Shown here piece by piece: positions 11,093 to 21,212 of a stretch of DNA of 64,000 bases. The notes beneath the pieces were generated by a model. That model was given only the letters and a program-made list of their open reading frames with translations, was not told the origin of the DNA and did not search any database. Both the position numbers and the translations under genes were made by a program. Every line of letters begins with the position of its first letter. Position 1 is the first letter of the stretch. The stretch is from Sinotaia quadrata (Eukaryota; Mollusca; Gastropoda; Architaenioglossa; Viviparidae), in the NCBI GenBank assembly GCA_028829895.1, contig CM054181.1:33652259-33716258 (forward strand). Reading direction: 5' to 3'.

Positions 11093-11400
11093 TAACATAC
11101 AAATATGTACACACTTTCAGTCTGGTTAGTTCAGTACATTCAATCGCATTAATATGCAAATATATGAAAACCTATAGTCCGGATAGCTCAGTGCCTTCAA
11201 TAACATACAAACATACACTTTCAGTCTGGCTTGTTCAGTGAGATCATTAACATACAAACATACACTTTCAGTCTAGTTAGCTCAGTGAGATCATTAACAT
11301 ACAGACATGTACACATTCAGTCTGACTATTTCAGTGCAGCATTTACATACAAATGTGTACACCTTCACTCTGGCTAGCTCAGTGGTTTTATTCCCAAGCG
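11093..11400. repeat. Degenerate 50-55 bp tandem repeat, about 6 copies
   Basis: Each copy holds AACATACAAAYATGTACAC, then CTTTCAGTCTGGYTAGYTCAG, then a variable TTCAAT-type segment. The plus frame from 10945 runs through it by chance. Confidence 0.9.
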
Positions 11401-11944
11401 GTAAATCTAACGTTAGCTCTTTAATGGTAAAGGTAAGAGGCTATTCATATATATCATTTCTTTCTAAGTAGAAGAATTGGTGATATCATGTTTTAAAATT
11501 TGTTTAATTCAATGGTTTTGCAAACCAATTTATAATAGGATTTTGCTGACTGCGTGTATGAGACTAAGAGCTAGTGTAAAGAGGTCCGAAAATATATATA
11601 TGATATGCCAACCTCTTTGAGTCTTGGAGACTAAGGATCCACGTGAGATGATGGGTTCCATGAATCCAGTCCCTCCATGGCCAAGCCAGAATGATAACGT
11701 CTAATCAATGAAATATTCATGCATGCCCTCGCATTGCAACAAACCAATTGTGTAAAAGAAAATGCTATTTTCGTATATGAGACATGCACTTTGCACTGTA
11801 TGAGAGAGTACTTTACTGCAATAGAAATCTTTCCTTACTAACGGGTAACAATATTTAGCAGGAAGAGTTATCCTTGTTAAAAAACGATTATTTCTTATTT
11901 ATTAATAAAGCGCAGTGACCGTAGTTCAAGAGTTGTCTTCTCCA
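11401..11944. other. Unannotated spacer
   Basis: Mixed composition with no supportable gene, RNA or tandem repeat. Confidence 0.5.
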
Positions 11945-12440
11945 TAAATTATGAATTGTTGCTACCAACTGCTTATAATGTTGATGTATTCATGAATAGA
12001 CACTTGCTGCCAACTGCTTAAATTTCACTTGTATTCAATTTAGCAGTGAGCTTGCTACCAAGTATATATATAATGCTGGTATATTCAATTTAGTAGACAG
12101 CTTGCTACCAAATACATATAAATAGTAATAACCTCATTAACAGACAGTTTTGCTACCAATTACATATAATTAGTAATAATCATCAGTAGTAGACAGCTTC
12201 TTACCAACTACATATAAATTTGTAGTATTCATTAGTAGACAGCTTGCTACCAACTATAAAATAATAGTATTAACACTTATTTTAGCAGACAACTTGCTAC
12301 CAACTACATATAATTAGTAATAACGACTAATAGCAGACGGCTTGCTACCAACTACATATAATTAGTAATAACTACCAATAGCAGACAGCTTGCTACCAAC
12401 TACATATAATTAGTAATAACTACCAATAGTAGACAGCTAT
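11945..12440. repeat. About 48-bp tandem repeat, about 10 copies
   Basis: Units of TAGCAGACAGCTTGCTACCA followed by ACTACATATAATTAGTAATA and a short spacer. The left copies are diverged and the right three are nearly identical (a homogenisation gradient). Confidence 0.94.
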
Positions 12441-13019
12441 CCACACAATACAAAAACGTATTTATCTTGTCTAGTCAAGGGTCTCATGCTCTATACAACC
12501 CATGATAGTGAGGAACTCAAAACTTGCCCATAGAGTTGTCTTTAAAGAGTGAGGAGTACAATTTCTGTCATGGTTTATTTACTCTTGAAACCACACCCAT
12601 CCCTACCCATATTCACTCTTGACCCAATCAAATTCAAATCTATGAATTTCTCTCGTACCTTCCAACATACATTATGTCAGCACACATGCGACCTATTCAA
12701 AAACAAGTTAGCAATTGTGTCAGCATAAAACCAAACTTCCAGATCTAATATCCAAGCCAATGCACTATTTCTTACAGGTCATGTTTCCATGTTCTACCAG
12801 ACAATAACAGACAATAACAGCATCCCTACCCCATGGCTACAACTCACCCAACATATTAATTTCTCCTTTCACCCTTGTTCATTGTGGGCTTTACTTCCCA
12901 AAATGAACTGTATATAACATTTTTAAATCATACAAATCACAAATAACATCTCATTTTAAAAAATATAGATCAAAATATGAAAATTTATTTTAAAAATATG
13001 TGGGAGAATTCCCCATTTT
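12441..13019. other. Unannotated spacer
   Basis: CA/CT-rich mixed sequence at 12580-12850, then AT-rich. GACAATAACA is duplicated at about 12801-12820. No gene seen. Confidence 0.5.
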
Positions 13020-13165
13020 ATGATAATGTGTATGCATATGTATGTGTATTTGTGCATGTAGGTGTTATATACAAATGTATACATATATATGCTATGTACA
13101 AATGTATGCATGTATATGTAATAATGTGTGCATATGTATGTGTGTATGTGCATGTGTATTTATGA
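13020..13165. repeat. Degenerate TATG/TGTA-rich microsatellite
   Basis: About 145 bases of interspersed GTGTAT, GCATATGTAT and ACATATATAT. Open frames on both strands are composition artefacts. Confidence 0.85.
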
Positions 13166-13546
13166 TAGTCCGTAAATCATGCCAGTACCATTATTACATT
13201 TGTTTCCTATTTGCATGAGTGTGTCTTCTCGCTCGATTTGTGGCAATGCACTGTTTAACTTAATATGTGAGTTCGCTACGACTGAATACTTCCTTCTATG
13301 ATGCTTTCTGTTATTTTCAGTACCCATTAGGCCATTTGGGTAATTATTTATCTCATTTTGCCTTATTAAAAAAAAAAAATTGAAAATATAAACGATCGTC
13401 CAGTTAAGAGGCCTGTCGTGAATGTACCCTTTCAACCCACTGGAATGGACGAGTCTCTGTCGAGTGACTGCTGTTTGATGCGATAAGATCGTATATAGAT
13501 ATATTGATCTCATTGATGTGCCTAATGGGTACTTCCTGTAAGACAA
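13160..13546 (-). CDS. Uncharacterised minus-strand open frame (doubtful)
   Basis: A 128-codon frame, open but without an ATG at its 5' end (the first codon is TTG, and the first ATG is 11 codons in). It crosses non-repetitive sequence and has a mixed, hydrophilic composition with one short hydrophobic run (residues about 50-60) encoded by a poly-T/poly-A tract, which argues against coding. A plausible acceptor TTGTCTTACAG lies at its start on the minus strand. No domain is recognised. An inverted repeat with arms at 13319-13332 and 13520-13533 lies inside, so the frame may be an accident of a small inverted-repeat element. Confidence 0.12.
   Translation of the reverse strand: MSYRKYPLGTSMRSIYLYTILSHQTAVTRQRLVHSSGLKGYIHDRPLNWTIVYIFNFFFLIRQNEINNYPNGLMGTENNRKHHRRKYSVVANSHIKLNSALPQIEREDTLMQIGNKCNNGTGMIYGLS
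13319..13533. repeat. Inverted repeat, 14-bp perfect arms, 215-bp span
   Basis: Left arm AGTACCCATTAGGC (13319-13332) and right arm GCCTAATGGGTACT (13520-13533) are perfect reverse complements separated by 187 bp. This could be a tiny MITE-like element or chance. No target-site duplication is evident in the immediate flanks. Confidence 0.6.
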
Positions 13547-13627
13547 TTCTCATCTTAAACATATTCTTTAATATAATAATTACTTCCTGTAAGACAATTC
13601 TCATCTCAAACATATTTTTAATATAAT
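13531..13627. repeat. About 50-bp direct duplication
   Basis: TTCCTGTAAGACAATTCTCA plus TCTYAAACATAT and an AT-rich end occur twice, offset by about 51 bp. Confidence 0.9.
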
Positions 13628-13764
13628 AATATAATATTCCATTCCCCTTATTTATATTATGTGTTTGCTATAAGCTTCTAAACAAGTAAACAAATGAAAA
13701 AGATAATGATTCAAAATATAAAAGTAGTTTTCTTTCTAAAAAGAAATAATTAATTAAACAACAG

Positions 13765-14485
13765 TTTCCAAAATAATACTAATAAACAACAACAGTGTAA
13801 ACAAACAATAATAGTGTAAACAAGCAACAACGACAGTGCAAACAAGCAACAACAACAGTATAAACAGGCAACAACTGGGAAAACAAACAACAGTGTAAAC
13901 AAGCAGTAAAAACAATGCAAACAATTAGCAACAACAGTGTAAACAAGCAACAACAACAGTGTAAATAAGAAAGGAACAATAACAGTGTAACAAGCAACAA
14001 AAGCAGTGTAAACAAGCAACAACAACAGTGTAAATAAGAAAGGAACAATAACAGTGTAACAAGCAACAAAAGCAGTGTTAACAAGCAACAACAGCAGTGT
14101 AAAAAGCAACAAAAACACAGTATACAAGCAACAACAACAGTGTAAATAAGAAAACAACAACTGTGTAATCGAGCAATAATAACAGTGTTAACAAGCAAAA
14201 ACAACAGTGTAACTAAGGAACAACAACATAGTACTCAAGCAACAAAACACTATAAACAACGAACAGCAACATTGTAACCAGGAAAGGAGAAACATTGTAA
14301 ACAAGCAACAAAAACATTGTAAACACGCAATAACAACAGTGTAAACAAGCAGCAACAGCAGTGCAAATAGGGATTAACAACAGTATAATCAAACAACAAA
14401 ATCAGTGTAAACAAGCAACAACAACATAGTAAATAAGCAACAACAAAATGTAAACACGCTAAAGCAACAGTTTAAAAAAGGTATT
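13765..14485. repeat. 22-24 bp CAA-rich minisatellite, about 30 degenerate copies
   Basis: Repeats of AACAAGCAACAACAACAGTG plus TAA. Inside it a roughly 68-bp block (with TAAGAAAGGAACAATAACAG) is itself duplicated at about 13960-14095. Strong strand asymmetry (purine plus C on the plus strand) gives minus frames of 136 and 141 codons rich in Leu, Val and Cys, which are not believable as proteins. Confidence 0.94.
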
Positions 14486-14574
14486 AAAATGCATATAGTT
14501 TTAATATACTTATATATTTCTACATCAGGGTATTATGTAAACCTGTAACTGTCTTGTAATGAGTAGGCGTTAAA

Positions 14575-14720
14575 TGCGACTTCTTGTGCTGAGGCAGGAA
14601 TTGCTACATAATCATGTGCTGAGTCGCATTAACTACGTCTTCTTGTTCTGAGTCGCATTAACTACGTCTTCTTGTGCTGAGTCGCATTAACTACGTCTTC
14701 TTGTGCTGAGTCAGCATTAC
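14575..14720. repeat. 29-bp minisatellite, about 4-5 copies
   Basis: GTCGCATTAACTACGTCTTC plus TTGTGCTGA repeats. The three central copies are almost identical. Confidence 0.93.
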
Positions 14721-15022
14721 CGCGTAATATCTGACATTAACGTCGTCGATGTATGCACTAATGGTTGTGATCTTTCATGCCAAAACAGTCTTCTTATGAG
14801 TGAAGGGAGACTACAATATGTCGGAATAAGACAATTACATTTACACAGCTGCATTGAAAGTCAGGCCACATTGCCGTCATGATTACAAAGCACTCTCGCC
14901 GATTTCTCATGATTAAGTAATCGATTATTAATAAAATTGATAAGTGATGATCAAGAAATCGCGTTAGGCTATTGCAGTGTTAAAACACTGAAATTTTGCA
15001 TCTCCACTGGAGCTAACATAAT
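14721..15022. other. Unannotated spacer
   Basis: Mixed sequence with no period or gene seen. Confidence 0.5.
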
Positions 15023-15023
15023 T

Positions 15024-15113
<90 letters not shown>

Positions 15114-15114
15114 C

Positions 15115-15155
<41 letters not shown>

Positions 15156-15184
15156 CATAGATACATAGACAGATAGATAGATAA
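15023..15184. repeat. (GATA)n microsatellite, about 40 repeats
   Basis: Long GATA run with GACA and GATACATA interruptions toward the right end. Confidence 0.99.
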
Positions 15185-15186
15185 CT

Positions 15187-15592
15187 AGCATTAAACGATA
15201 CAGTAATAGAACAATTAATATTGGCATTGGCAATATTGGTATTATACAGTATCACAGCAATTAATCTGAACATTAATTATAGAAAACAAAGCAATTCATT
15301 TTAGCAATAACTGATACAATAATAGAGAAATGTATTCCAACATTAATCATACATTAACGAAGCAGTTAAACATAGCATTAATTTATAAAAGAACAGAGAA
15401 ATTAGTCTAAATATAAATTATAAAGTAACAAAGCAGGTAACTTTAGTACTAATTTATATAAGGAATAAAAACAATTAACCTTAGCACTAATTTATACAAT
15501 AAGAGAGTTAACCTTAGCATTAATTTATACAAGAGCAGAGCAGTTAATTTCAGCACTGCGTTATACAGTATTAAAGCACTTAAACTCAGCGA
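15187..15592. repeat. Degenerate 40-45 bp tandem repeat, about 9 copies
   Basis: Copies have the form ACAAAGCAGTTAACYTTAGC then ATTAATTTATACAATAAYAG. Strongly diverged and AT-rich, with the clearest copies on the right. Confidence 0.85.
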
Positions 15593-15734
15593 GAGATAAG
15601 AACATAAATTATGTGACGTATCATGTTCCACACTCGTTCCACGTGGATCTCTTTGCTTTAGACATGAACCCAACCACGAATGACGTAATTGCTCGCACGT
15701 CATACAGACAGGCATGGATAGCTCACAACGTCAT

Positions 15735-15870
15735 TTTCAGACAGACAGACAGACAGAGCTGGCTCATGTTCACTCACAATGTCATGTCCGGACAAACATA
15801 CATAGATTGGTCACTTTCACTCACACTGCCATGTTCAGACAAATAGATATTGATGGCTCACTCTTATCCA
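15735..15870. repeat. About 55-bp degenerate repeat with a (GACA) start
   Basis: GACAGACAGACAGACAG leads into about 2.5 copies of a unit with TTCACTCACAATGTCATGT followed by TCGGACAAA-type sequence. Confidence 0.8.
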
Positions 15871-16663
15871 AAAAAGACAGGCATGGACATACGATACAAT
15901 ATAGTTAATAGTACAGATATTGCCAAGAGATATCCTCCACGCTTACAAAATGATTACTGACGTTGAAAGTAGAAAACCGCTGTATCTCAGTTTACCTAGC
16001 AGAAAATAAAAGCACATCTCTCTGTTTTTTAGTGTTAACAAAGAAATGGAAGTGTCGGATTCGGACAGTACATCTATAATGAATGCCCCTTTGAACGTAC
16101 ACTTGTTAGTGGTAAAACCGTAAAGAAAGATCCCACTGCGGCAAGCTAATGTTCTCATAGGGTTGTGGAAAAAAATCGGAAACAGTATAATACTTGAGTT
16201 GCTTTTGCTTTTCAGTTTGGCATTCCAAACGAAGTGATAAATTGAAGGATGTCTCCTTGAACTGATTTTTATGCATGCTCAGTGAATTCAAACGGTGCCC
16301 CTGGGGTATTTTCATTCCAAATAAGCTAGTATTGAAAACACAGTACTGGATGGTTGCATTATACGACATACCCCCGGTACACTGTTTACAAGGCATTAAG
16401 TTAACATGCTTAATTAAGACATATTTGTGGAGGTCTATAGTTAAATATGTTTAGTTCATGAGCCACAAAAGAATGTCTAAGTTTAGCAGTCTGTATTTAA
16501 GTGAGAATGAGAAGAATATTAGTGCTTGTTTTAGAAACCTATATTTAAGAATGTTTCCAGTAATGAGCCGCATATTGATGGTTCGTCTTTTCAGTATATA
16601 ATTAATCCCTTTTTAATTCATCAGAAGCGTATAATTCCACACTCGTTTTCTATAGCCGTATTA
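15871..16663. other. Non-repetitive stretch with a cysteine-bearing minus frame
   Basis: On the minus strand, bases 16381 down to 16106 are open after a possible AG acceptor (16383-16382). The first codons encode a Cys-x2-Gly-x2-Tyr-Asn-x5-Cys pattern with two N-glycosylation sequons, reminiscent of chitin-binding type 2 or EGF-like cysteine spacing. The remainder shows no domain and only two more cysteines. I do not call a gene. Confidence 0.3.
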
Positions 16664-16925
16664 TGTAGAGAGGCGTCATCTATAGCCGTACTTGTGTGCA
16701 GAGACGTCATCTATAACCTACATTTGTAAAAAGACGTCATTTATAGCCATACCTGGGTACAGAAACGTCATCTACAGCTGTACGTGGGTATATAGACGTC
16801 ATATATAGCCGTAATTGGTTACAGAAACGTCATCTATAGCCGTACTTGGGTACAGAGACGTCATCTATAGCTGTATTTGTGAACTGAGACGTCATCTATA
16901 GCCGTACTTATGTGCAGGGACGTAG
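16664..16925. repeat. About 31-bp tandem repeat carrying GACGTCAT in each copy
   Basis: About 8 copies of ACGTCATCTATAGCCGTACT plus TGGGTACAGAG, with drift. Most unit junctions create GACGTCAT, one base short of the palindromic cAMP-response element TGACGTCA. Confidence 0.93.
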
Positions 16926-17096
16926 GCTTCACTTGAATATCATCTACTGACGAGCACATGCTTTCAAAACCAGAGCAGCATTCTGTCCACTCAAAGAACG
17001 TGAAAATCTGTTGTTGTTTTTCACACCGTCTCCTTTGCTTTTTTTATTATTGTTTCAACCCAGACATGCTCACACTTCAGCTATACTTCAACCTAA

Positions 17097-17132
17097 ACGC
17101 GCGCGCGCGCGTGTGTATGTATACGTGTGTAC
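17097..17132. repeat. Z-DNA-prone (GC)n(GT)n tract
   Basis: Thirty-six bases of unbroken purine-pyrimidine alternation starting ACGCGCGCGCGCGCG and ending ACGTGTGTAC. Confidence 0.9.
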
Positions 17133-17275
17133 AGCCCTTCTTGTTTCACATGCACGATAGCGAAAAAGAAATATGTCATCTCTTGAAGAAATGAGTTTAA
17201 TTCGTATTTCAATTTTACATTGTCATCTCAGTCAAGTCATGCCTTACATCAGACCTTGACCCACGAGTCACCCAC

Positions 17276-17778
17276 TGTAACAAGCTTTCAATCACCCTCC
17301 TTTCACGGAAGCAAACGGTAGCGAAAGAAATTAGGTCAGCGCTCTGTTCCCTTTGTTTTAAATGGCGGGGCGCGGTATCTTTGTCAGTGCTTAGTTATGT
17401 GTAGTTTGCTGTATTAAGAATACATGCTTTAGGTAGTAATTAACTAAAGTTGATATTTAGATAGGAAATGGTTTGTAGTTTGCATTTATATACTTTTGTA
17501 TATTATTATATATTATTTTATTTGTGTATTTTAAGATTTATTCTTTTGAGGATGGTTTTTACAGGGCACATGGATTTAGTTATTTAATTTATTTTGTACT
17601 TTATTTTGTAAGTTATATGTGAGGAAAGATTTGTATTTAAAGAGTATTTAATGTAGTCTCTTTAGATAATATAAGCATTATATAACTCTAAGTGGTTTAG
17701 GAGTATATAATATATAAACAAATGTAGGAAAGCACAGAACAGACCATTAGATAATGATTTTTGTGTATTTCGAATTAC
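17276..17778 (+). mobile_element. Possible degenerate 5' LTR of a Ty3/gypsy-like element
   Basis: The stretch begins TGTAACA and ends ATTAC, and is directly followed by TGGTGATAGGGTCC, which has the shape of a primer-binding site (TGG next to the LTR edge). It holds a TATA-like GTATATAATATATAAAC at about 17702-17718 and a GC-rich patch at 17359-17375. A short hydrophilic frame starts 125 bp downstream, where gag would begin. Against it: no second LTR is visible in the window, no pol motif is seen, and the 3' end lacks the usual CA. This is an inference from end structure only. Confidence 0.2.
17359..17375 (+). promoter_or_regulatory. GC-rich YY1-like patch in AT-rich DNA
   Basis: AAATGGCGGGGCGCGG stands out from its AT-rich surroundings and contains AAATGGCGG, close to the YY1 core AAGATGGCGGC, which is often found at transcription start regions. 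It may be the promoter of the possible LTR or of a short transcript ending near 18020. Confidence 0.25.
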
Positions 17779-17903
17779 TGGTGATAGGGTCCACTTAGAC
17801 GGCCGCCCCATTCAGAATATCTTGCATGCTAGTGGCGTCATGCAATTCCTGTGGAGCAAAGAAGTTATCGGTGCAACAGCAACAAGTGTGAACAGTGTCA
17901 AAA

Positions 17904-18002
17904 ATGCCTGCACAATTTAACCATGAAAGAGGGAATGAGTGGTTAGCCGATGTACTTGTGTTAAGGAAAGAGAATGAGTTGGCGGTGCGTCGTCAGAAAT
18001 AA
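17904..18002 (+). CDS. Small open frame, 32 codons, with an overlapping AATAAA
   Basis: ATG at 17904 is preceded by an in-frame TGA at 17889 and ends at TAA 18000-18002. The peptide is strongly hydrophilic, with many Glu, Arg, Asn and Lys and a central Trp-Leu-Ala pair, unlike the Leu/Ile/Phe-rich chance frames around it. The stop codon overlaps a canonical AATAAA (17998-18003), followed within 30-60 bases by GT-rich DNA (GGTGTTCAGTGTTGTC), so a transcript could end here. It could be the truncated start of a retroelement gag, given the LTR-like DNA just upstream, or a chance frame. No family is recognised. Confidence 0.18.
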   Translation: MPAQFNHERGNEWLADVLVLRKENELAVRRQK

Positions 18003-18023
18003 AGCCGCATGTAAGCTGTAAAC

Positions 18024-18230
18024 ATGGTGTTCAGTGTTGTCATCTCTTGTTGTGGCTGTCGTCAAGCGTGTGACGTTTTCTCTCCTTCATCATCATCGTT
18101 TTTCATCTCGCAAAAAGTGTATCATCTATCTTTAGGGTCTCTTTCTCTCAGTGTGACAATTTTCTTGACCCACAACACACTACATTCACAGACGGAAGCA
18201 TACTTGAGTTTTCTTACTGCCTACAGCTAA
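18024..18230 (+). CDS. Small open frame, 68 codons, good Kozak context (doubtful)
   Basis: ATG at 18024 has A at -3 and G at +4 (AAACATGG). The first residues are hydrophobic with three cysteines, followed by a Ser-rich stretch and then Leu/Ser/Thr-rich sequence from a CT-biased tract, which is what pyrimidine-rich non-coding DNA would give. It sits just beyond a possible polyadenylation site at 17998. No domain is recognised. Confidence 0.12.
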   Translation: MVFSVVISCCGCRQACDVFSPSSSSFFISQKVYHLSLGSLSLSVTIFLTHNTLHSQTEAYLSFLTAYS

Positions 18231-18438
18231 AATCTTATCTAATTCTCTTTGGTACATTTTACTACCTATTAGTCTTGCTAGAGTTTAGTCTATAAACTTT
18301 AAATATTTCCGTTCACACCTGTCAGGCTGCAGCAAAAAAAAAAAATATCCACTCTGACTTTCCTTGTAAATCTAATGACTAAACTTAGCTTGCATGTACC
18401 TTTCAGTTTTCACTACAGTACATCCTGTATTTTTTGAA

Positions 18439-18531
18439 ATTTATATTTTAATATTTTAATAATTATTCAGTGTCACTGAATAATTATTATTCAGTGACAC
18501 TGAATAATTATTAAAATATTAAAATATAAAT
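18439..18531. repeat. Perfect 93-bp palindrome with nested palindromes
   Basis: Bases 18439-18531 are perfectly self-complementary about 18485. Each arm contains a smaller palindrome centred on CAGTG-N-CACTG: 18457-18489 about 18473, and 18481-18513 about 18497. The whole could extrude as one long cruciform or two side-by-side hairpins. CAGTG/CACTG ends resemble termini seen in some hAT-type elements, but no transposase is near. Confidence 0.95.
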
Positions 18532-18837
18532 ATAAATTAAATAACAAGGTCTTGTGAGAAATTGTCACAGTCAAGGTGCATATTTTCTTTCTTAAACATT
18601 GCAACATTATTTTGATTTTGGCAGGTTAATGATTATACATTGTCTTGGGCAAAACAGGACGCTTTTTATTCGTGCGTGTGTGAGTGTGGTATGTTCTTTA
18701 CTACATGTTAGAATGTCATATACATTTTGCTATAAACTACTAAAATGTAAAGTGTATTGTATTTGTAATGCAAAACATACTTTTTATTCCTTAACAGATC
18801 TATGCATAGTGTTTGTTATCACAACATACTATTAGTT
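18532..18837. other. Unannotated spacer
   Basis: AT-rich, with a short plus frame (18599-18835) whose composition is AT-driven. No motif seen. Confidence 0.5.
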
Positions 18838-19090
18838 ACCATTGTCTTTATCATCATATCATTCTATTTAACAACAGTCAGAAGTATTTGTGTTGTCTTT
18901 ATCATCATATCATTCTATTTAACAACAGTCAGAAGGATTTGTGTTGTCTTTATTATCATATCATTCTATTTAATAACAGTCAGGAGTATTTGTGTTGTCT
19001 TTATCATCATATCATTCTATTTAACAACAGTCAGAAGTATTTGTGTTGTCTTTATCATCATATCATTCTATTTAATAACATTCAGGATTT
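18838..19090. repeat. 51-bp minisatellite, 5 copies
   Basis: Units of CATCATATCATTCTATTTAA then CAACAGTCAGAAGTATTTGT and GTTGTCTTTAT. The period is a multiple of three, so two plus frames stay open (105 and 94 codons); these are artefacts. Confidence 0.96.
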
Positions 19091-19337
19091 GTCCTGAAGC
19101 ACTTGACTCTGACAAGTGAAAACAGCGTGAAAATTTCTTCGGAAATAGTACACGTCTGTCAATGATGTCCTGAGCATTGTCTGCGTTGTACATTCATCAT
19201 CACTTCAAATTGCAACATCGACGATTTTCTTTGAAAGAAAATAAAATAGAAATAGAAATATGTAAATGTTCTCGAGTTAACAACTAAAATCTGAAGACTT
19301 TCCGAACATTTAATTGCATTTGAACAGAAAAGAAATA

Positions 19338-19470
19338 TTGTATTATTGATAAGTTGAGTCAGAACATTGATATAGCATTATCGATAGATCGTTATTGATA
19401 GGCTAAGCCATGTTATATTATTGATAGACTGTCAGTGTAGTGATATTGTATTACTGATGGATTGAATCAG
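19338..19470. repeat. Degenerate about 45-bp tandem repeat, 3 copies
   Basis: Copies share TATTATTGATAGRYTGAGTCA-like and GATATTGTATTA-like blocks with many differences. Confidence 0.65.
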
Positions 19471-19543
19471 TATAATGCTTGACGTTCAGCTAGCGTATGC
19501 ATTGCAAATAAGTAAAGAATCTATTTTCAACTGAAGTTTCAGG

Positions 19544-19692
19544 TTCTTTAAGCATTTCAAACATTAGGGTGTATTCATAGTATATATGACGTGTCTAGGC
19601 TTTAAGCATTTTAATCATTAGGGTATATTCATAGTATATATGACGTGTCTAGGCTTTAAGCATTTCAAACATTAGGGTGTATTCATAGTATA
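19544..19692. repeat. 54-bp minisatellite, 2.7 copies
   Basis: Units of CTTTAAGCATTTCAAACATT then AGGGTGTATTCATAGTATAT and ATGACGTGTCTAGG. Confidence 0.94.
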
Positions 19693-20456
19693 ATAAATAT
19701 GTAAATCAGTGTTTTCCAACTAATTCAACCACTAGAAACTAAAATCTAAAGTTCGCTGTCCATTCAAGCCATAAAGCTTAAGTATACCTTATACTAAAGA
19801 TTTTTCTTGTTTAAGCACGTATCACAAAAACACTGACGCTTGACCACGCTGATCTGTATATTTGTGACGTGCAAAGTATTATGTATATGATGAATCAGGT
19901 GCTGTTAACTATTTCATACTTTTAGATTTACACCTGACGCGTATGTGATGTGTTAAGTGCTTTGTGCAATTTCATATTGTATGGATCTTCAATCGTGTAA
20001 AATGACAGACGATGTTGGCAATTTCAAATATGTGAGTTACGCGTGTGGCGATTGGAGAAAGGAAAGACAGTTAAACCTAGAATAGACCTGAGAAACGCCT
20101 TTTTCTTTCAGTAGTTGATTTTCTTCTCTTGTTTATCTTGTCCTTTTACAAACGGTCTCGTTGAGCTCCATATCTCATGAACAAGATGAACATTTTGACG
20201 AAACAGTAAGATCTCAAGACGTTTTGTGGAGAGTACACCTGGTTTTGATTACAAGCTTTATGTAAACTCGCGTTCGTAGATAGCAGTGATTTCCTCTGTG
20301 TTGTCTGCAAGTGACAGGGAGCAGAGAGAAGAGGGGGGTAGATAATCGGAAATGGGGAATAATGGATGGACAAAGTATTTTTCCCAGGATCGTTAACCAC
20401 AAGCGGGCTATGCAACCAGTCGTCATGAGAGATTGAAAACGTCAGCACGCGGGTAA
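19693..20456. other. Non-repetitive stretch, mixed composition
   Basis: Not tandem. Minus frames at 20146-20448 overlap each other and show no domain. A 31-base string at 19958-19988 is repeated exactly at 21219-21249 (see findings). Confidence 0.5.
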
Positions 20457-20576
20457 ATGGAGCTTCTGCCTCTTGGAAAAGAAGAAAGATGGAGACGGAA
20501 GAAAAATAAACTTATTTCCGGACTAGTGGTACACAATAATACTGTTCGAAATGTTTACATCACGACTTCGAAATAA
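20457..20576 (+). CDS. Small open frame, 39 codons, strongly basic (doubtful)
   Basis: ATG at 20457 follows an in-frame TAA and runs to TAA 20574-20576. The first half is rich in Lys, Arg and Glu (a Lys-Glu-Glu-Arg-Trp-Arg-Arg-Lys-Lys stretch) and the second half in Val, Asn and Thr. The purine-rich sequence that gives the charged residues could equally be non-coding. No family recognised. Confidence 0.1.
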   Translation: MELLPLGKEERWRRKKNKLISGLVVHNNTVRNVYITTSK

Positions 20577-20867
20577 ACTTCGGATAAAGAACATCAGGGT
20601 GAGGGGGAAGGAGTGGGGGAAAGAATTTCTGTCAAATTTAAAGCATTCATACTGATACCATATTTTACATTTTGGATGTTTGAAACGCTGGATTCTGTAC
20701 GATTTATAACTGTAACAAAACGTTTCTGTGTGATCGAATAAAGGTTTGTTTCTATAAAATATCAAATATAGAGCACAGTTGTTTATATCAGATGTTCAAC
20801 ATATGGATCTCTGGTCTCCAATAGATCTTAAACAAATAAGCACCTCCTATCTGCAAGGCACTGAACA

Positions 20868-21212
20868 ACTACACTCACTGATTTATGTCAAATACTGGAT
20901 ATCTACATTCACTGATTAATGTCAAATACTGAATATCTACATTCACTGATTAATGTCAAATACTGAATATCTACACTCACTGATTTACGTCAAATATTGA
21001 ATATCTACACTCACTAATTTATGTCTAATAATGAATATCTACACTCACTGATTTATGTCTAATAATGAATATCTACACTCACTAATTTATGTCAAATACT
21101 GAATATCTACATTCACTGATTTATGTTAAATAATGGATGTCTACATTCACAGGTTTGTGTCAAATAGTGAATATCTACACTCACTGATTTATGTCAAATA
21201 CAAAATATCTAC
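20868..21212. repeat. 34-bp minisatellite, about 10 copies
   Basis: Units of AATATCTACACTCACTGATT then TATGTCAAATACTG. Moderate divergence. Confidence 0.95.

Noticed and set aside
13750..14204. Leu/Val/Cys-rich membrane protein on the minus strand
   Set aside because: Two overlapping minus frames of the CAA-rich array are both open; it is a composition effect.
20146..20448. 100-codon minus ORF
   Set aside because: No motif, and an overlapping second minus frame (20214-20426) is also open.
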